Shown here: one piece after another, positions 41,968-50,393 of the stretch
Numbering within the stretch: position 1 is the first letter of the stretch
Layout of the letters: each line of letters starts with the position of its first letter
Source: Parundibacterium terreum
GTDB lineage: Bacteria > Pseudomonadota > Gammaproteobacteria > Burkholderiales > Burkholderiaceae_D
Assembly (NCBI RefSeq): GCF_014636315.1
Contig: NZ_BMED01000010.1
Span: forward strand, 8,397-67,011
DNA length: 58,615 nt
Reading direction: 5' to 3'
Position numbers and translations under genes: made by a program
The notes under the pieces: model-generated
Database searches by the model: none
What the model saw: the letters and a program-made list of their open reading frames with translations, nothing else
What the model was told of the DNA's origin: nothing

Positions 41968-42864
41968 ATGAGTGACTTCCGCCGCCTCCCCAATCTGGCC
42001 GCTTTGCGGGCATTTGAAGCTGCCGCCAGGCATCAAAATTTCTCCCGTGCATCCGAAGAAATCCACGTTACCCATGGTGCGATCAGCCATCAGGTGCGGG
42101 CCTTGGAAGAAGAGCTCGGCGTGCAATTGTTCACCCGGCATGGCAAGCGCATAGCTATTACCGCGGATGGCGAGCAGTTTGCCGAAGCGATACGTTCTGC
42201 ATTGAAAGATATCGCCACGGCGGCAGATGTGCTGCAAAGCCGGAACAAGCAGACGCGGCTGTCGGTCACCGCCTTGCCTTCTTTTGCCGCCAGGTGGCTG
42301 TCGCCGCGGCTGGGGCGCTTTATTGAAAGCTATCCGGATCTGGAAGTCAGCCTGGAATCGAGTAATAACCTGATCGACTTCAGCCGGGAGTCGGTCGACA
42401 TCGGCATTCGCTTCGGCAGCGGCCATTATCCTGGCCTGGATAGCGAGCACATGATGGACGATACCTATTACCCGGTGGCTAGTCCGCGCTTCAATGGCGG
42501 CAAATTGCCGCGCACGCCGCGTGAGCTGGTGCGGGCCAATCTGTTGCGCTGCGACCAGGAGCCGTGGGAACCCTGGTTCCGTGCTGCCGGCCTCAGCACG
42601 CCTGAGCCCACCAGCGGCCTGATCTTTCAGGATGCGTCGATGCTGGTGCGGGCCGCTGTGGAGGGGCATGGCATTGCGCTGGGGCGTAATAGTATTGTGC
42701 AAACGGATCTGAAGACCGGCGACCTGGTGCGGCTGCTGGATATCTCGGTGCCTTGCCCTAATTCCTATTACATCGTGTACCGGCCCAATAGCCTGCAAAA
42801 GCCACAGGTAAAGGCCTTCCGTAGCTGGCTGCTGGATGAGTTGGCGAAATCAGGATTGAAGTAG
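41968..42864 (+). CDS. LysR-family regulator, GcvA-like
   Basis: The 298-residue protein has an N-terminal winged helix-turn-helix (LPNLAALRAFEAAARHQNFSRASEEIHVTHGAISHQVRALEEELG) whose opening words are typical of the GcvA subgroup, and a C-terminal periplasmic-binding-like effector domain with FGSGHYPGLDSEHMM and GHGIALGRNSIV. It is divergent from the DUF2917 gene. The effector and the targets are not known; by analogy with the divergent layout it likely controls DUF2917 and itself. Downstream, a GC-rich hairpin separates it from the convergent DUF493 gene. Confidence 0.87.
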   Translation: MSDFRRLPNLAALRAFEAAARHQNFSRASEEIHVTHGAISHQVRALEEELGVQLFTRHGKRIAITADGEQFAEAIRSALKDIATAADVLQSRNKQTRLSVTALPSFAARWLSPRLGRFIESYPDLEVSLESSNNLIDFSRESVDIGIRFGSGHYPGLDSEHMMDDTYYPVASPRFNGGKLPRTPRELVRANLLRCDQEPWEPWFRAAGLSTPEPTSGLIFQDASMLVRAAVEGHGIALGRNSIVQTDLKTGDLVRLLDISVPCPNSYYIVYRPNSLQKPQVKAFRSWLLDELAKSGLK

Positions 42865-42890
42865 TACAGCAGGACGCCGTGCAAGAGAGC

Positions 42891-42915
42891 GGCGCGGGCA
42901 AGGAATGCCCGCGCC
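42891..42915. terminator. GC-rich hairpin between convergent LysR and DUF493 genes
   Basis: A perfect 10-bp stem (GGCGCGGGCA with TGCCCGCGCC, 42891-42900 and 42906-42915) with a five-base loop lies between the two convergent genes. Neither side has a long T run, so termination may depend on another factor. Confidence 0.55.
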
Positions 42916-42924
42916 TGTAGCAAA

Positions 42925-43212
42925 CTACAGTACGACTTTGACCATAGGGTGAGCAGACAGAGCGCGGTACAGGTTATCCAGCTGTTCACGGCTGGTGGCT
43001 CGCACGGTCACCGTCAGGGCCAGATAGGTACCCTTGGTAGAGGGACGCATGTCCATCTTGCCTGCGTGGAAAGTCGGGTCATGCTCTGCCACCAGCTCCA
43101 CCATGGTCTGCGCAAAGGCATCCTGCATCACTCCCATGATCTTGATGGGGAAATCGCTGGGATACTCGATCAGGCTTTCTTGCACGTCGGCTGGGGTATT
43201 GGTTGTTGGCAT
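42925..43212 (-). CDS. DUF493 (YbeD) family protein
   Basis: The 95-residue protein is a small alpha/beta protein of the YbeD/DUF493 family: LIEYPSDFPIKIMGV at the start, VRATSREQLDNLYRALSAHPMVKVVL at the end. The family is commonly found beside lipB, as here within the lip gene region, and is a candidate for a regulatory, ACT-like role, which has not been shown. It starts 19 bases after the D-amino acid transaminase stop, so the two are probably in one transcript. Confidence 0.9.
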   Translation of the reverse strand: MPTTNTPADVQESLIEYPSDFPIKIMGVMQDAFAQTMVELVAEHDPTFHAGKMDMRPSTKGTYLALTVTVRATSREQLDNLYRALSAHPMVKVVL

Positions 43213-43231
43213 TGCAATCTTCTCTAAAATG

Positions 43232-44083
43232 TCAGGATGCAGCCTTTGCTAGTTGATAGGCTGCATACAATTTCTGGTAAATGGGGCCGGGCTGGCCTTT
43301 TCCAATAGTCTGATCGTCTATGCGCACCACTGCAAGCACTTCTTTGGTGGCAGATGACAGCAATACTTCATCGGCGGCAAATACTTCTTCGCGGCTGATG
43401 CGGCGTGCGATCAAGGGAATATTGTTCGTCTTGCACAGTTCTTCGATCAGGCCGTAGCGTATGCCTTCCAGTATCAGGTTATCCTTCGGCGGTCCCATCA
43501 GCACGCCATCCTTGAATACCCATACATTGGACGAAGAAGCCTCGGTCAGGAAGTCGTCGCGGAATTGTATGGCCTCGGTGACTCCATGCTCGGCGGCATT
43601 TTGTGCTGCCAGTACATTGCCCAGCAAGGAAGTGGATTTGATCTCGCAACGCAGCCAGCGCTTGTCTTCCATCGATACGCAAACCGCACCGTTGGCGCGC
43701 ACGGCGTCGGATGGCAGCGTGATCGGATTGGTCATGATGAATACCGTAGGTTGCACCGTATCCTTGGGGAAGGCATGCGCGCGCTTGGCGACGCCGCGGG
43801 TGACCTGGATGTACACCATCTGGTCGTTCGCTTCATGTGCATCCATCACCTTGGCGATCAGCTCCAGCCATTCTTCCTTGCTATGCGGATTGGTAATGCC
43901 TACCGATGCCAGGCTGCGGAACAGGCGCGCGAAATGCTGGTCGGCGCGGAACATCTTACGGCCGTACACCGGTATCACTTCATAGATGCCGTCGCCGAAA
44001 ATGAAACCCCGGTCGAGTACTGGAATCTTTGCTTCGGAGATGGGCGTAAAGGCGCCGTTCAAATAAACCAGGGGATCGTTCAT
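43232..44083 (-). CDS. D-amino acid transaminase (class IV aminotransferase)
   Basis: A PLP-dependent class IV transaminase of 283 residues, the exact typical size of D-alanine transaminases. The likely PLP lysine lies in CEIKSTSLLGNVLAAQNAAE and the phosphate-binding loop in TEASSSNVWVFKDG, both as in bacterial D-AAT enzymes; YGRKMFRADQHFARLFRS is also typical. It converts D-alanine with 2-oxoglutarate to D-glutamate and pyruvate, hence supports peptidoglycan synthesis. The adjacent D,D-carboxypeptidase gene upstream fits this theme. ATG 44083 is preferred to TTG 44113. Confidence 0.9.
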   Translation of the reverse strand: MNDPLVYLNGAFTPISEAKIPVLDRGFIFGDGIYEVIPVYGRKMFRADQHFARLFRSLASVGITNPHSKEEWLELIAKVMDAHEANDQMVYIQVTRGVAKRAHAFPKDTVQPTVFIMTNPITLPSDAVRANGAVCVSMEDKRWLRCEIKSTSLLGNVLAAQNAAEHGVTEAIQFRDDFLTEASSSNVWVFKDGVLMGPPKDNLILEGIRYGLIEELCKTNNIPLIARRISREEVFAADEVLLSSATKEVLAVVRIDDQTIGKGQPGPIYQKLYAAYQLAKAAS

Positions 44084-44180
44084 GGCTGTGTGAGTGAAGT
44101 GAAGGGATTTCAAATTCTACACAGAAAAGTCCTTTGCTTTATGCAAATAAAGAATGGCAAATGCATCGTGCGAAATGAAA

Positions 44181-44216
44181 AATGGCGCATGGTTCAATGC
44201 TGAACCATGCGCCATT
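44181..44216 (-). terminator. Terminator of the PBP5-like gene
   Basis: A perfect 16-bp stem (44181-44196 with 44201-44216) with a four-base loop is followed on the minus strand by a TTTTCATTT tail. It lies 25 bases past the stop codon of the D,D-carboxypeptidase. Confidence 0.9.
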
Positions 44217-44241
44217 AGCGTTTTGCTGACGAGTGTCGTAC

Positions 44242-45390
44242 TTATTTAAACAGCAGACGTAGCGAGTCCCATGCACGGCCGAAAATGCTTGCCTGGTTCA
44301 CTTGTTCCAATGCCAGTACCGGGAATTCCACGACGGCCTTGCCATCCAGCATCATCTTGACGGTGCCGACCTTGCTGTTTTCGGCGATAGGCGCGACCAG
44401 CGGGTCTTTGCGTTCCAGTGCCGGTTTCAGCTTGGACGCGCTGCCTTTAGGCAGGGTGACGTACAGGTCTTGCGTGAAGCCGATCTTGACCTGGCTCTGT
44501 GTGCCTTTCCAGACTTCCGGTGTAGCGATGGCCTGGCCTTTGGCATACAGCTTGACCGTGTCAAAGTTCAGGAAGCCCCAGTTCAGCAGTTTCAGGCTTT
44601 CCTGGGCGCGCACCTGGTCGCTGCTGGCGCCGGTCAGTACCGAGATCAGGCGGCGCTGGCCGCTGCCGTTGGCACGTATAGACGAGGTCACCAGGCAATA
44701 GCCTGCGGCTTCGGTATGGCCGGTTTTCATGCCATCCACGGTCGGGTCCAGCCACAGCAGGCGGTTGCGGTTAGGCTGGGTGATCTTGTTATAGGTAAAG
44801 CTCTTGGTGGAATAATAGGTCTTGTAGAGGGCTGGGAAGTCGCTGATCAGGCGTGCCGCCAGGGCCGACAGGTCTTGCGCTGTCGAATAGTTCTCCGGGC
44901 TGGGCAGGCCGTGCGGGTTGGCAAAATGTGTCGACTTCAAGCCCATGCGTTCCACTTCGCGGTTCATCTGCACGACAAAGGCGTCTTCGCTGCCGGCCAC
45001 TGCTTCTGCCAGCGCTACTGCCGCATCGTTACCGGATTGCACGATCAGGCCGTACAGCAATTCATTGATGGTGACCGGCTTGTTCGGTTCGATAAACATC
45101 TTGGAGCTGCTGGAATCGACCTTCCACGCATGGGTGGAAACATTCACCGATTGCGCCAGGTCCAGCTTCTTGTCCCTGAGCGCCTCAAAGACGATATAGG
45201 CCGTCATGATCTTGGTCAGCGATGCCGGTTCTATGCGCAGATTGGGTTCTTGCGAGCCTATGATCTGGTTGCTGGTGGCATCCAGCAATACCCAGGATTT
45301 GGCGGCGATGCTGGGTGTCGGCAGGGTTTGCGCAGTAGCGACGGAAAAGCTGAGGAGGCCAGCGGCTAGTGTTGCGAGAAATTTTTTCAT
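44242..45390 (-). CDS. D-alanyl-D-alanine carboxypeptidase (PBP5/6 type)
   Basis: The enzyme removes the terminal D-alanine from muropeptides. The 382-residue protein has a signal peptide (cleavage after ATA, residue about 20), the SxxK catalytic motif SLTK at 57-60, SGN at 119-121 and KTG at 222-224, then a small beta domain and a C-terminal amphipathic helix (GRAWDSLRLLFK) that docks on the inner membrane, as in PBP5. E. coli genes of this type are dacA, dacC and dacD, and sequence alone does not choose among them. It lies upstream of the D-amino acid transaminase but a terminator separates the two. Confidence 0.95.
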   Translation of the reverse strand: MKKFLATLAAGLLSFSVATAQTLPTPSIAAKSWVLLDATSNQIIGSQEPNLRIEPASLTKIMTAYIVFEALRDKKLDLAQSVNVSTHAWKVDSSSSKMFIEPNKPVTINELLYGLIVQSGNDAAVALAEAVAGSEDAFVVQMNREVERMGLKSTHFANPHGLPSPENYSTAQDLSALAARLISDFPALYKTYYSTKSFTYNKITQPNRNRLLWLDPTVDGMKTGHTEAAGYCLVTSSIRANGSGQRRLISVLTGASSDQVRAQESLKLLNWGFLNFDTVKLYAKGQAIATPEVWKGTQSQVKIGFTQDLYVTLPKGSASKLKPALERKDPLVAPIAENSKVGTVKMMLDGKAVVEFPVLALEQVNQASIFGRAWDSLRLLFK

Positions 45391-45462
45391 GTAGGAGCGA
45401 TAAATAAAAAACTAAGTAAAAACTGAATAAAAATTGGTACCGGACAGGAAAGCGGCCGGGGC

Positions 45463-46104
45463 TTACTGCCCCATATGCCACATCCCCGCGATCAGATTCT
45501 TGATGTGCGGCAGGCGGCGATGGAAAAAGTGATCGGCGCCGGGGATGACAATCACCGGAATATCCTGCGGCCTGGCCCAGTCGAACACCTGTTGCAGCGG
45601 GATGGTGTCATCCAGCTCGCCATGGATCAGGATGGTATCGGCAGGCACTTGCGGCATAGGCCATTTGCCGGCGGCAGTGCCTACCAGCGCCAGGCGTTTG
45701 GCCGGCTTGCCTTGCGCGATCAGGCGCTGCTGCAATTGCGCCTGTACGAAGGTGCCGAAGGAAAAGCCGGACAGTGCCAGCGGCAGATCCGGATATTGCT
45801 GGCGCATATGGGCCAGCAGCAGTTCCATGTCGTCGGTCTCGCCGCCGCCGGTATCATGCACGCCTTCGGATTTGCCTACGCCGCGGAAGTTCATGCGTAC
45901 CGTGGCATAGCCGAGAGCGATAAAGGTGCGGGCCAGGGTTTGCGCTACCTTGTTGTCCATCGTGCCGCCATACAGTGGGTGCGGATGGGCAACCAGTGCC
46001 AGGCCTATGGGCTGGGCAAATTGTTCTGGATCGGGCAGGTCAAGCGCGCATTCAAGCTGGCCGACTGCTCCTGCAATCATGAATTGCTGGGTATGGACGT
46101 TCAT
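45463..46104 (-). CDS. Small alpha/beta hydrolase (COG2945 type)
   Basis: The 213-residue protein has VAHPHPLYGGTMDNKV near the start, MNFRGVGKSEG, and the nucleophile elbow LSGFSFGTFVQAQL, with the acid in HGELDDTIPLQQV and the base in IPGADHFFHRRLPHIK. This matches the small, cap-less hydrolase family COG2945. The substrate is unknown; some relatives act on esters. It starts 13 bases after the ferredoxin stop, so the pair is likely cotranscribed. Confidence 0.88.
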   Translation of the reverse strand: MNVHTQQFMIAGAVGQLECALDLPDPEQFAQPIGLALVAHPHPLYGGTMDNKVAQTLARTFIALGYATVRMNFRGVGKSEGVHDTGGGETDDMELLLAHMRQQYPDLPLALSGFSFGTFVQAQLQQRLIAQGKPAKRLALVGTAAGKWPMPQVPADTILIHGELDDTIPLQQVFDWARPQDIPVIVIPGADHFFHRRLPHIKNLIAGMWHMGQ

Positions 46105-46117
46105 CGTTGCACCTGTC

Positions 46118-46435
46118 TCAGATCTTCAGACGCTCAACGACTTTGCCGCCGACCAGGTCGACCTCGATGATTTCATCGATATCCTGCGTGTCGACAAAGG
46201 TATACCAGGTGCCTTGCGGATACACCACCAGCACCGGGCCTTCTTCACACCTGTCCAGGCAGCCAGCCTTATTGATGCGTATCTTGCCGTGGCCGTTCAG
46301 GCCCAGTTGCTTGATTTTCTTTTTTGCATGTTCCTGGGCAGCCTGCGCGCCGCGGTCAGCGCAGCAAGGGCGGCCGTCTTCACGGTGGTTCAGGCAAAAA
46401 AAGACGTGTTTTTCGTAATATGGAGTGTCAGACAT
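46118..46435 (-). CDS. Thioredoxin-like 2Fe-2S ferredoxin
   Basis: The 105-residue protein has the thioredoxin-fold ferredoxin pattern: an N-terminal CLNHREDGRPCCADRG segment and a second Cys pair in KAGCLDRCEEGPVLVVYP, which together bind one [2Fe-2S] cluster as in Aquifex Fd. Electron partners are unknown. It is the first gene of a two-gene unit with the small hydrolase. Confidence 0.9.
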   Translation of the reverse strand: MSDTPYYEKHVFFCLNHREDGRPCCADRGAQAAQEHAKKKIKQLGLNGHGKIRINKAGCLDRCEEGPVLVVYPQGTWYTFVDTQDIDEIIEVDLVGGKVVERLKI

Positions 46436-46637
46436 AGAGGCTCGTATTTGTGGGGAAGCTTATGCAGCTTGTGCATAGTTCCGTTCGGCGGCATAGCATG
46501 ATTTGTTTCTTGAATGCATTTTTAGTAATGCAACTGCTCATATGATACATCGTAGCGTCACGGTGGGCACAGCCGATTTACGTATGGCTATGTTACAGGC
46601 TGTAACTCCCAGCCCCGCAACGTCAGTTAATGAGTAG

Positions 46638-47816
46638 TTAATTTACCCTGAAGAAATGCCGCTTGGCCGGGTTGCGCAATAAAGCCCATAGTGCAAAAAA
46701 CGGCCATAGCAGCGATAGGAACTGCGCCGCGCCATTAAAGTTCAAAAATTTTCCCTGCACCCAGGTTTGCAGCGTAACAATAAAATACGGATTAGCCGGC
46801 ACCAGATTCACAAACAGCAGGCTGATAGCCAGCATCAGTACCGACAAGCGCCTTTGCACATTAATAGGTGCAAATGAAAAGCCGTACAGCATGATCCCGC
46901 CTATCAACAGGCCACCCTGGGCGCCCGGTGTCAGCCAGGAAAATGCATATTCCGGCTTGAACAACAGCGCATTTGCCATGGCCTTGACGCTCAGGGCCGC
47001 CAGGATCAGCAGGGCGGTGACGCGCGCCTTGGGTGCATTTTTGTTTAGGATTGACAAGCACAGCAGGATGGCGCCGGCAAAGCCGCAGGCGGTGATGATG
47101 GTTTCCGACAGCCAGTATTCTTCAGTGCTGAGTTCTATGCCATTACGCAGGATAGCGCCGAGGTCCACCGGCGTATCGAACAGGTCGCTCAGCCAGTCGG
47201 AAAAGATGGGCAGCAACTGGCCATGGCCGTAGAGATAAGCTTGCGGATAGATTTGCGCCAGCGGCCACAGGCCCAGTATCACCATCTCGCGGCTGGCTTC
47301 CTTGGACAGCCAGTGCTTGCGCAACAGCCGCAAGCGTCCTTTTTCCAGGATCAGCGGCGTCAGCAAGACACCCAGCACCGCGCCTATCAGTGCGCCGGCA
47401 GAGTTTGTCAGAAAATCCAGCGGCGAAGTAACCCGGCTGGGCAGGAGGTACTGCACCGTTTCCATGGTGCCGGAGATCAGTACCCCTGTCAGAGTGGACA
47501 AGATGATGGCCCACCAGCGCCGCAGCCAAGGATACAGCACAAATACTAGCAATATTCCCAATGGCATGTAGCCGACGATATTGGTCAGTACATCAAACCA
47601 GGTCCAGTAGCGCGGCCATTGGCGGATGACATCGGTCAGCGCCGCCAGGTTGTCATTCTGCCATCCGGAAAAAGGGTACCAGCTCGCATACACGATCAGG
47701 AACAGGTAGGCCACCAGGCTGGCCCGCGCAAACGGCGATGAGCGCAGCGGCAGCGCTTGCACAAGAGGCGTAGGCGGCGCCGGTGAGCCGGCTGAGTCTG
47801 GTTCGGTATTCGTCAT
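46638..47816 (-). CDS. VanZ-family membrane protein
   Basis: The 392-residue protein has nine or ten hydrophobic segments. The first part (about residues 30-150) matches VanZ: ASWYPFSGWQ, FDVLTNIVGYMPLGILLVF, ISGTMETVQYLLPSRVTSPLDFLTNSAGALIGAVLG. The second half adds further membrane helices not found in the short VanZ proteins. VanZ in enterococci gives low-level teicoplanin resistance by an unknown route; the housekeeping role in Gram-negatives is unknown. It lies downstream of the mla-type operon but is separated from it by the structured element at 47862. Confidence 0.84.
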   Translation of the reverse strand: MTNTEPDSAGSPAPPTPLVQALPLRSSPFARASLVAYLFLIVYASWYPFSGWQNDNLAALTDVIRQWPRYWTWFDVLTNIVGYMPLGILLVFVLYPWLRRWWAIILSTLTGVLISGTMETVQYLLPSRVTSPLDFLTNSAGALIGAVLGVLLTPLILEKGRLRLLRKHWLSKEASREMVILGLWPLAQIYPQAYLYGHGQLLPIFSDWLSDLFDTPVDLGAILRNGIELSTEEYWLSETIITACGFAGAILLCLSILNKNAPKARVTALLILAALSVKAMANALLFKPEYAFSWLTPGAQGGLLIGGIMLYGFSFAPINVQRRLSVLMLAISLLFVNLVPANPYFIVTLQTWVQGKFLNFNGAAQFLSLLWPFFALWALLRNPAKRHFFRVN

Positions 47817-47861
47817 TGTTACTTTTTACAGCAAGGCTGGAGCGGGGCTGCGGATTTTAAG

Positions 47862-47961
47862 AAGCTGTTTCGAAATTAGGCTGGCTAGGCGCGACGACGA
47901 AGACAGTACGAGTAGTACGGCGAGGAGGAGCAACAACGCCAGCGTAATTTCACAACAGTTT
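47862..47961. repeat. 100-base palindromic element sharing motifs with 39317-39582
   Basis: The 24-base ends (47862-47885 and 47938-47961) pair with 20 matches. The inner left strand reads GGCTGGCTAGGCGCG and the inner right strand GAGGAGGAGCAACAACGCC, closely matching strands inside the first hairpin domain at 39351-39447. A GTAC/GTAC mini-stem sits in the centre (47906-47909 with 47915-47918). The element abuts the stop codon of the lipoprotein gene on the minus strand, where it might act as its 3' end. Confidence 0.75.
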
Positions 47962-48597
47962 CTAATTCAATGGCAAGCCTTGCAGCCACAGCGTCATGCT
48001 CTGGATTAGTGCATCGCTGGCGGCTGCCATGGCTCTGGCACCACTTGGTGCATCGGCGCCGGCATCAAGCTGCTGCACGAAACTCTGTTGTGCGACCAGA
48101 TTGCGGCCCTTGAAGACGGAGGCACGCACGCTGATACGGGCAACGCTGCTGTTTGCGGATGAAAACTGCTGCGAGAAGTCATCCAGGTCTATTTTCAGCA
48201 CCGGCAAACTGGCGGCGCCATCCATCGCGGATACGATCACACCGCCGGCGGCGGCAAAGCGCATCTTGAAGCGCTGGGCCAGCAACTGAGCGGGCGTCAT
48301 GCTCCAGCGATGCTGTGCATATGAACGGGTTTGCTGGCTGTTTTCATATTGCAGCCGGTACAGCATATAGTTGCTGTCCAGCGAGGGCGAGATACTGATG
48401 TCGGCCAGGCTGATCGCGGGCAGCCGGCTTCCCGCTGTAGGTATTGCCGTGGTGTCGCCGCTGCCTGCTTGCCCAAGGTCAAACATCTGCACCGGCGGGG
48501 CGGCCGGAGTGGAGCAGGCAAGCAGGAACATGCACAGGGCGCTGATGAGCGCCAGCTTGAAAATAGGAGCAGGTTTCATATTGAATTGTTCTCTCAT
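47962..48597 (-). CDS. ABC-type transport auxiliary lipoprotein (PqiC/LptM-like)
   Basis: The 211-residue protein has a lipoprotein signal ending in the lipobox LLAC and then an alpha/beta domain (VQMFDLG at the start, WSMTPAQLLAQRF and DLDDFSQQF further on) typical of the ABC-type transport auxiliary lipoprotein family, the partner of MCE proteins as in PqiC. Its ATG overlaps the mlaD stop by four bases. A second in-frame ATG at 48579 gives a shorter, more usual signal peptide, so the start is not certain. It is the last gene of the mlaE-F-D unit. Confidence 0.86.
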   Translation of the reverse strand: MREQFNMKPAPIFKLALISALCMFLLACSTPAAPPVQMFDLGQAGSGDTTAIPTAGSRLPAISLADISISPSLDSNYMLYRLQYENSQQTRSYAQHRWSMTPAQLLAQRFKMRFAAAGGVIVSAMDGAASLPVLKIDLDDFSQQFSSANSSVARISVRASVFKGRNLVAQQSFVQQLDAGADAPSGARAMAAASDALIQSMTLWLQGLPLN

Positions 48598-49532
48598 TGC
48601 TTGGGCGCTGCAAAGCCGGGTTCACCAGGGCCGGGTACGACGGGGGGGCTGCCGAAAAGCAGGCTTTGCGGCCTGTCGTTGATCTTGTCTACTGCCCGAT
48701 TGATGTTTCTGAATGTGGTGCGCGCATCTGTCGTAAATGCGGTCACCTTGGGCAGGGTATCGTAGCTGAGGCCATTGCTGATCTGGTCCACCGATTGCGT
48801 CAGCTTCACGATGGGACCATCCGGTCCCTGTATCGTCGTCACCAGCCCGTTCAGGTTGTTGCTGAGGGTGCTGGCATTGTCGCTCAATACCTTGAATGAG
48901 TTCAGGGTGTGCTGCGCCTGGTCGGCCACTGCCGGTAATTTAGCTAGCGTGGGTTCCAGTTTTTCCGGCAATTGCTGCCACTTGATCGCTGCCTGGTTGA
49001 TATTGTCGATGGCGGAAGCGATGGTTTTTTGTTTTTCCGGATCCAGCATTGTGTTTAGGCGCCGGGTCAGTTCTTCGACCTGCACCATGATTGCCGTGCC
49101 GCGTTGCTCCAAATTTTGCATCAAACCGGGTTTCAGCGGAATGCGCGGCAATTCCTGGCCTTTGGCCGCGACTGCTACCGGATAACTGCCATCGTCATCC
49201 AGCTGCACAAAGGCGATGCCGGTAACGCCCTGATAGGACAGCGTGGCGAAAGTGGACTGGGTAATCGGGGTGTCCGGCGCTACCTCTATCCGTATCACGA
49301 TCAGGCCAGGCGTATCGTTGGAGAACTTAAGATTAGTGACGTTACCGACCTTGATGCCCTTGTAGCGTACTGCGGCCTGCAGGTTGAGGCCGGCGACCGA
49401 CATCTTGGTGGCGATTTCATACGGAACGCGCTGTATCTTGTCCCGGCCGAACCAGACCGCGATCAGGATGGTGGCAACCACCAGCCCTATCGTGAAAAAA
49501 CCGGCTATCAGCGCATGTGATCTGTTTTCCAT
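48594..49532 (-). CDS. mlaD: MCE-domain lipid transport protein (MlaD-like)
   Basis: The 312-residue protein is anchored by one N-terminal helix (about residues 8-27) and then carries a single MCE domain (about 38-115, with GLNLQAAVRYKGIKVGNVTNLKF and LSYQGVTGIAFVQLD), and a C-terminal helical tail. MlaD hexamers bind lipids between the ABC core and the periplasmic side. The tail is longer than that of E. coli MlaD (183 residues) and has heptad-like repeats, which suits a PqiB/YebT-like tunnel or contact with the lipoprotein encoded next. The start is next to the mlaF stop. Confidence 0.92.
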   Translation of the reverse strand: MENRSHALIAGFFTIGLVVATILIAVWFGRDKIQRVPYEIATKMSVAGLNLQAAVRYKGIKVGNVTNLKFSNDTPGLIVIRIEVAPDTPITQSTFATLSYQGVTGIAFVQLDDDGSYPVAVAAKGQELPRIPLKPGLMQNLEQRGTAIMVQVEELTRRLNTMLDPEKQKTIASAIDNINQAAIKWQQLPEKLEPTLAKLPAVADQAQHTLNSFKVLSDNASTLSNNLNGLVTTIQGPDGPIVKLTQSVDQISNGLSYDTLPKVTAFTTDARTTFRNINRAVDKINDRPQSLLFGSPPVVPGPGEPGFAAPKQ

Positions 49533-50393
49533 TTAATTTTCCTTTTCTTCTTGCGGATGGACTGGCGCGGACTTTGACTCAGAGTCTGGCGCTGGTGCGT
49601 GGTCTTGCTCCGGCGCCGGCTGCTGCAGGACTTCCATTGCCCGGACGCCGCGTCCTCCCAGGAAAAATCTGTCGATGAAGGGATGCTGTACTTTTATTAC
49701 CTCTTGTGGCGTGCCTACAGCCAGTACCTTCTTGTCCGCCAGTACCGCAATCCGGTTGGACAGCGCAAACAGGCTGTCCAGATCGTGCGTGACCATGATC
49801 ACGGTCAGGCGCAGTTGCTTGTGCAGCGCCAATATCAGCTTGACGAAGCTGTCCGAGCGGTCGGGGTCCAGACCAGCGGTCGGTTCGTCCAGGAACAGCA
49901 GTTCAGGGTCCAGCGCCAGTGCGCGGGCCAGTGCAATCCGCTTGATCATGCCGCCGGACAGGTCCGACGGCATTTTCTTCGCATGTTCAAATCCTATGTC
50001 TGCCATTTGCAACTTCAGGTAGACCATGTCATGGATCAAGTCTTCAGGCAAAGTGCGCAGCTCGCGCATAGGCTGCGCCACGTTGTCAAATACCGATAGC
50101 GCGGAATACAGCGCGCCATGCTGGAACAGCATGCCCGAGCGCCTGCGCAGGTATTGCATATGCTTGGCCTGCTTCGAGTGTATGTCCTCGCCCAGTATTT
50201 TGATCGTGCCTTTTGTCGGTATTTCCAGGCCCAGCATTTGCCGCAATAATACCGTCTTGCCCGAGCCGGAACCGCCGACGATGGACAGGATCTCGCCTTG
50301 CTGCACCTGCAGGTTCAGGTTGTCATGCACCACCGCGCGGCCAAACTGGGTGCGCAAATTCTGGATGTCGATGATGGTGGCGCGGTCTGTCAT
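49533..50393 (-). CDS. mlaF: ABC transporter ATP-binding protein (MlaF-like)
   Basis: The 286-residue ATPase shows Walker A GGSGSGKT at residues 40-47, the signature LSGGM at 145-149, Walker B LLFLDEP at 165-171 and the H-loop MVTHDLDSL. The signature Q/M change (LSGGM instead of LSGGQ) is typical of the Mla group. A low-complexity tail of about 35 residues rich in Pro, Ala, Asp and Glu follows the core. The gene begins one base overlapping the mlaE stop (TGATG) and is followed by mlaD with no gap, which shows a tight operon. Confidence 0.95.
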   Translation of the reverse strand: MTDRATIIDIQNLRTQFGRAVVHDNLNLQVQQGEILSIVGGSGSGKTVLLRQMLGLEIPTKGTIKILGEDIHSKQAKHMQYLRRRSGMLFQHGALYSALSVFDNVAQPMRELRTLPEDLIHDMVYLKLQMADIGFEHAKKMPSDLSGGMIKRIALARALALDPELLFLDEPTAGLDPDRSDSFVKLILALHKQLRLTVIMVTHDLDSLFALSNRIAVLADKKVLAVGTPQEVIKVQHPFIDRFFLGGRGVRAMEVLQQPAPEQDHAPAPDSESKSAPVHPQEEKEN

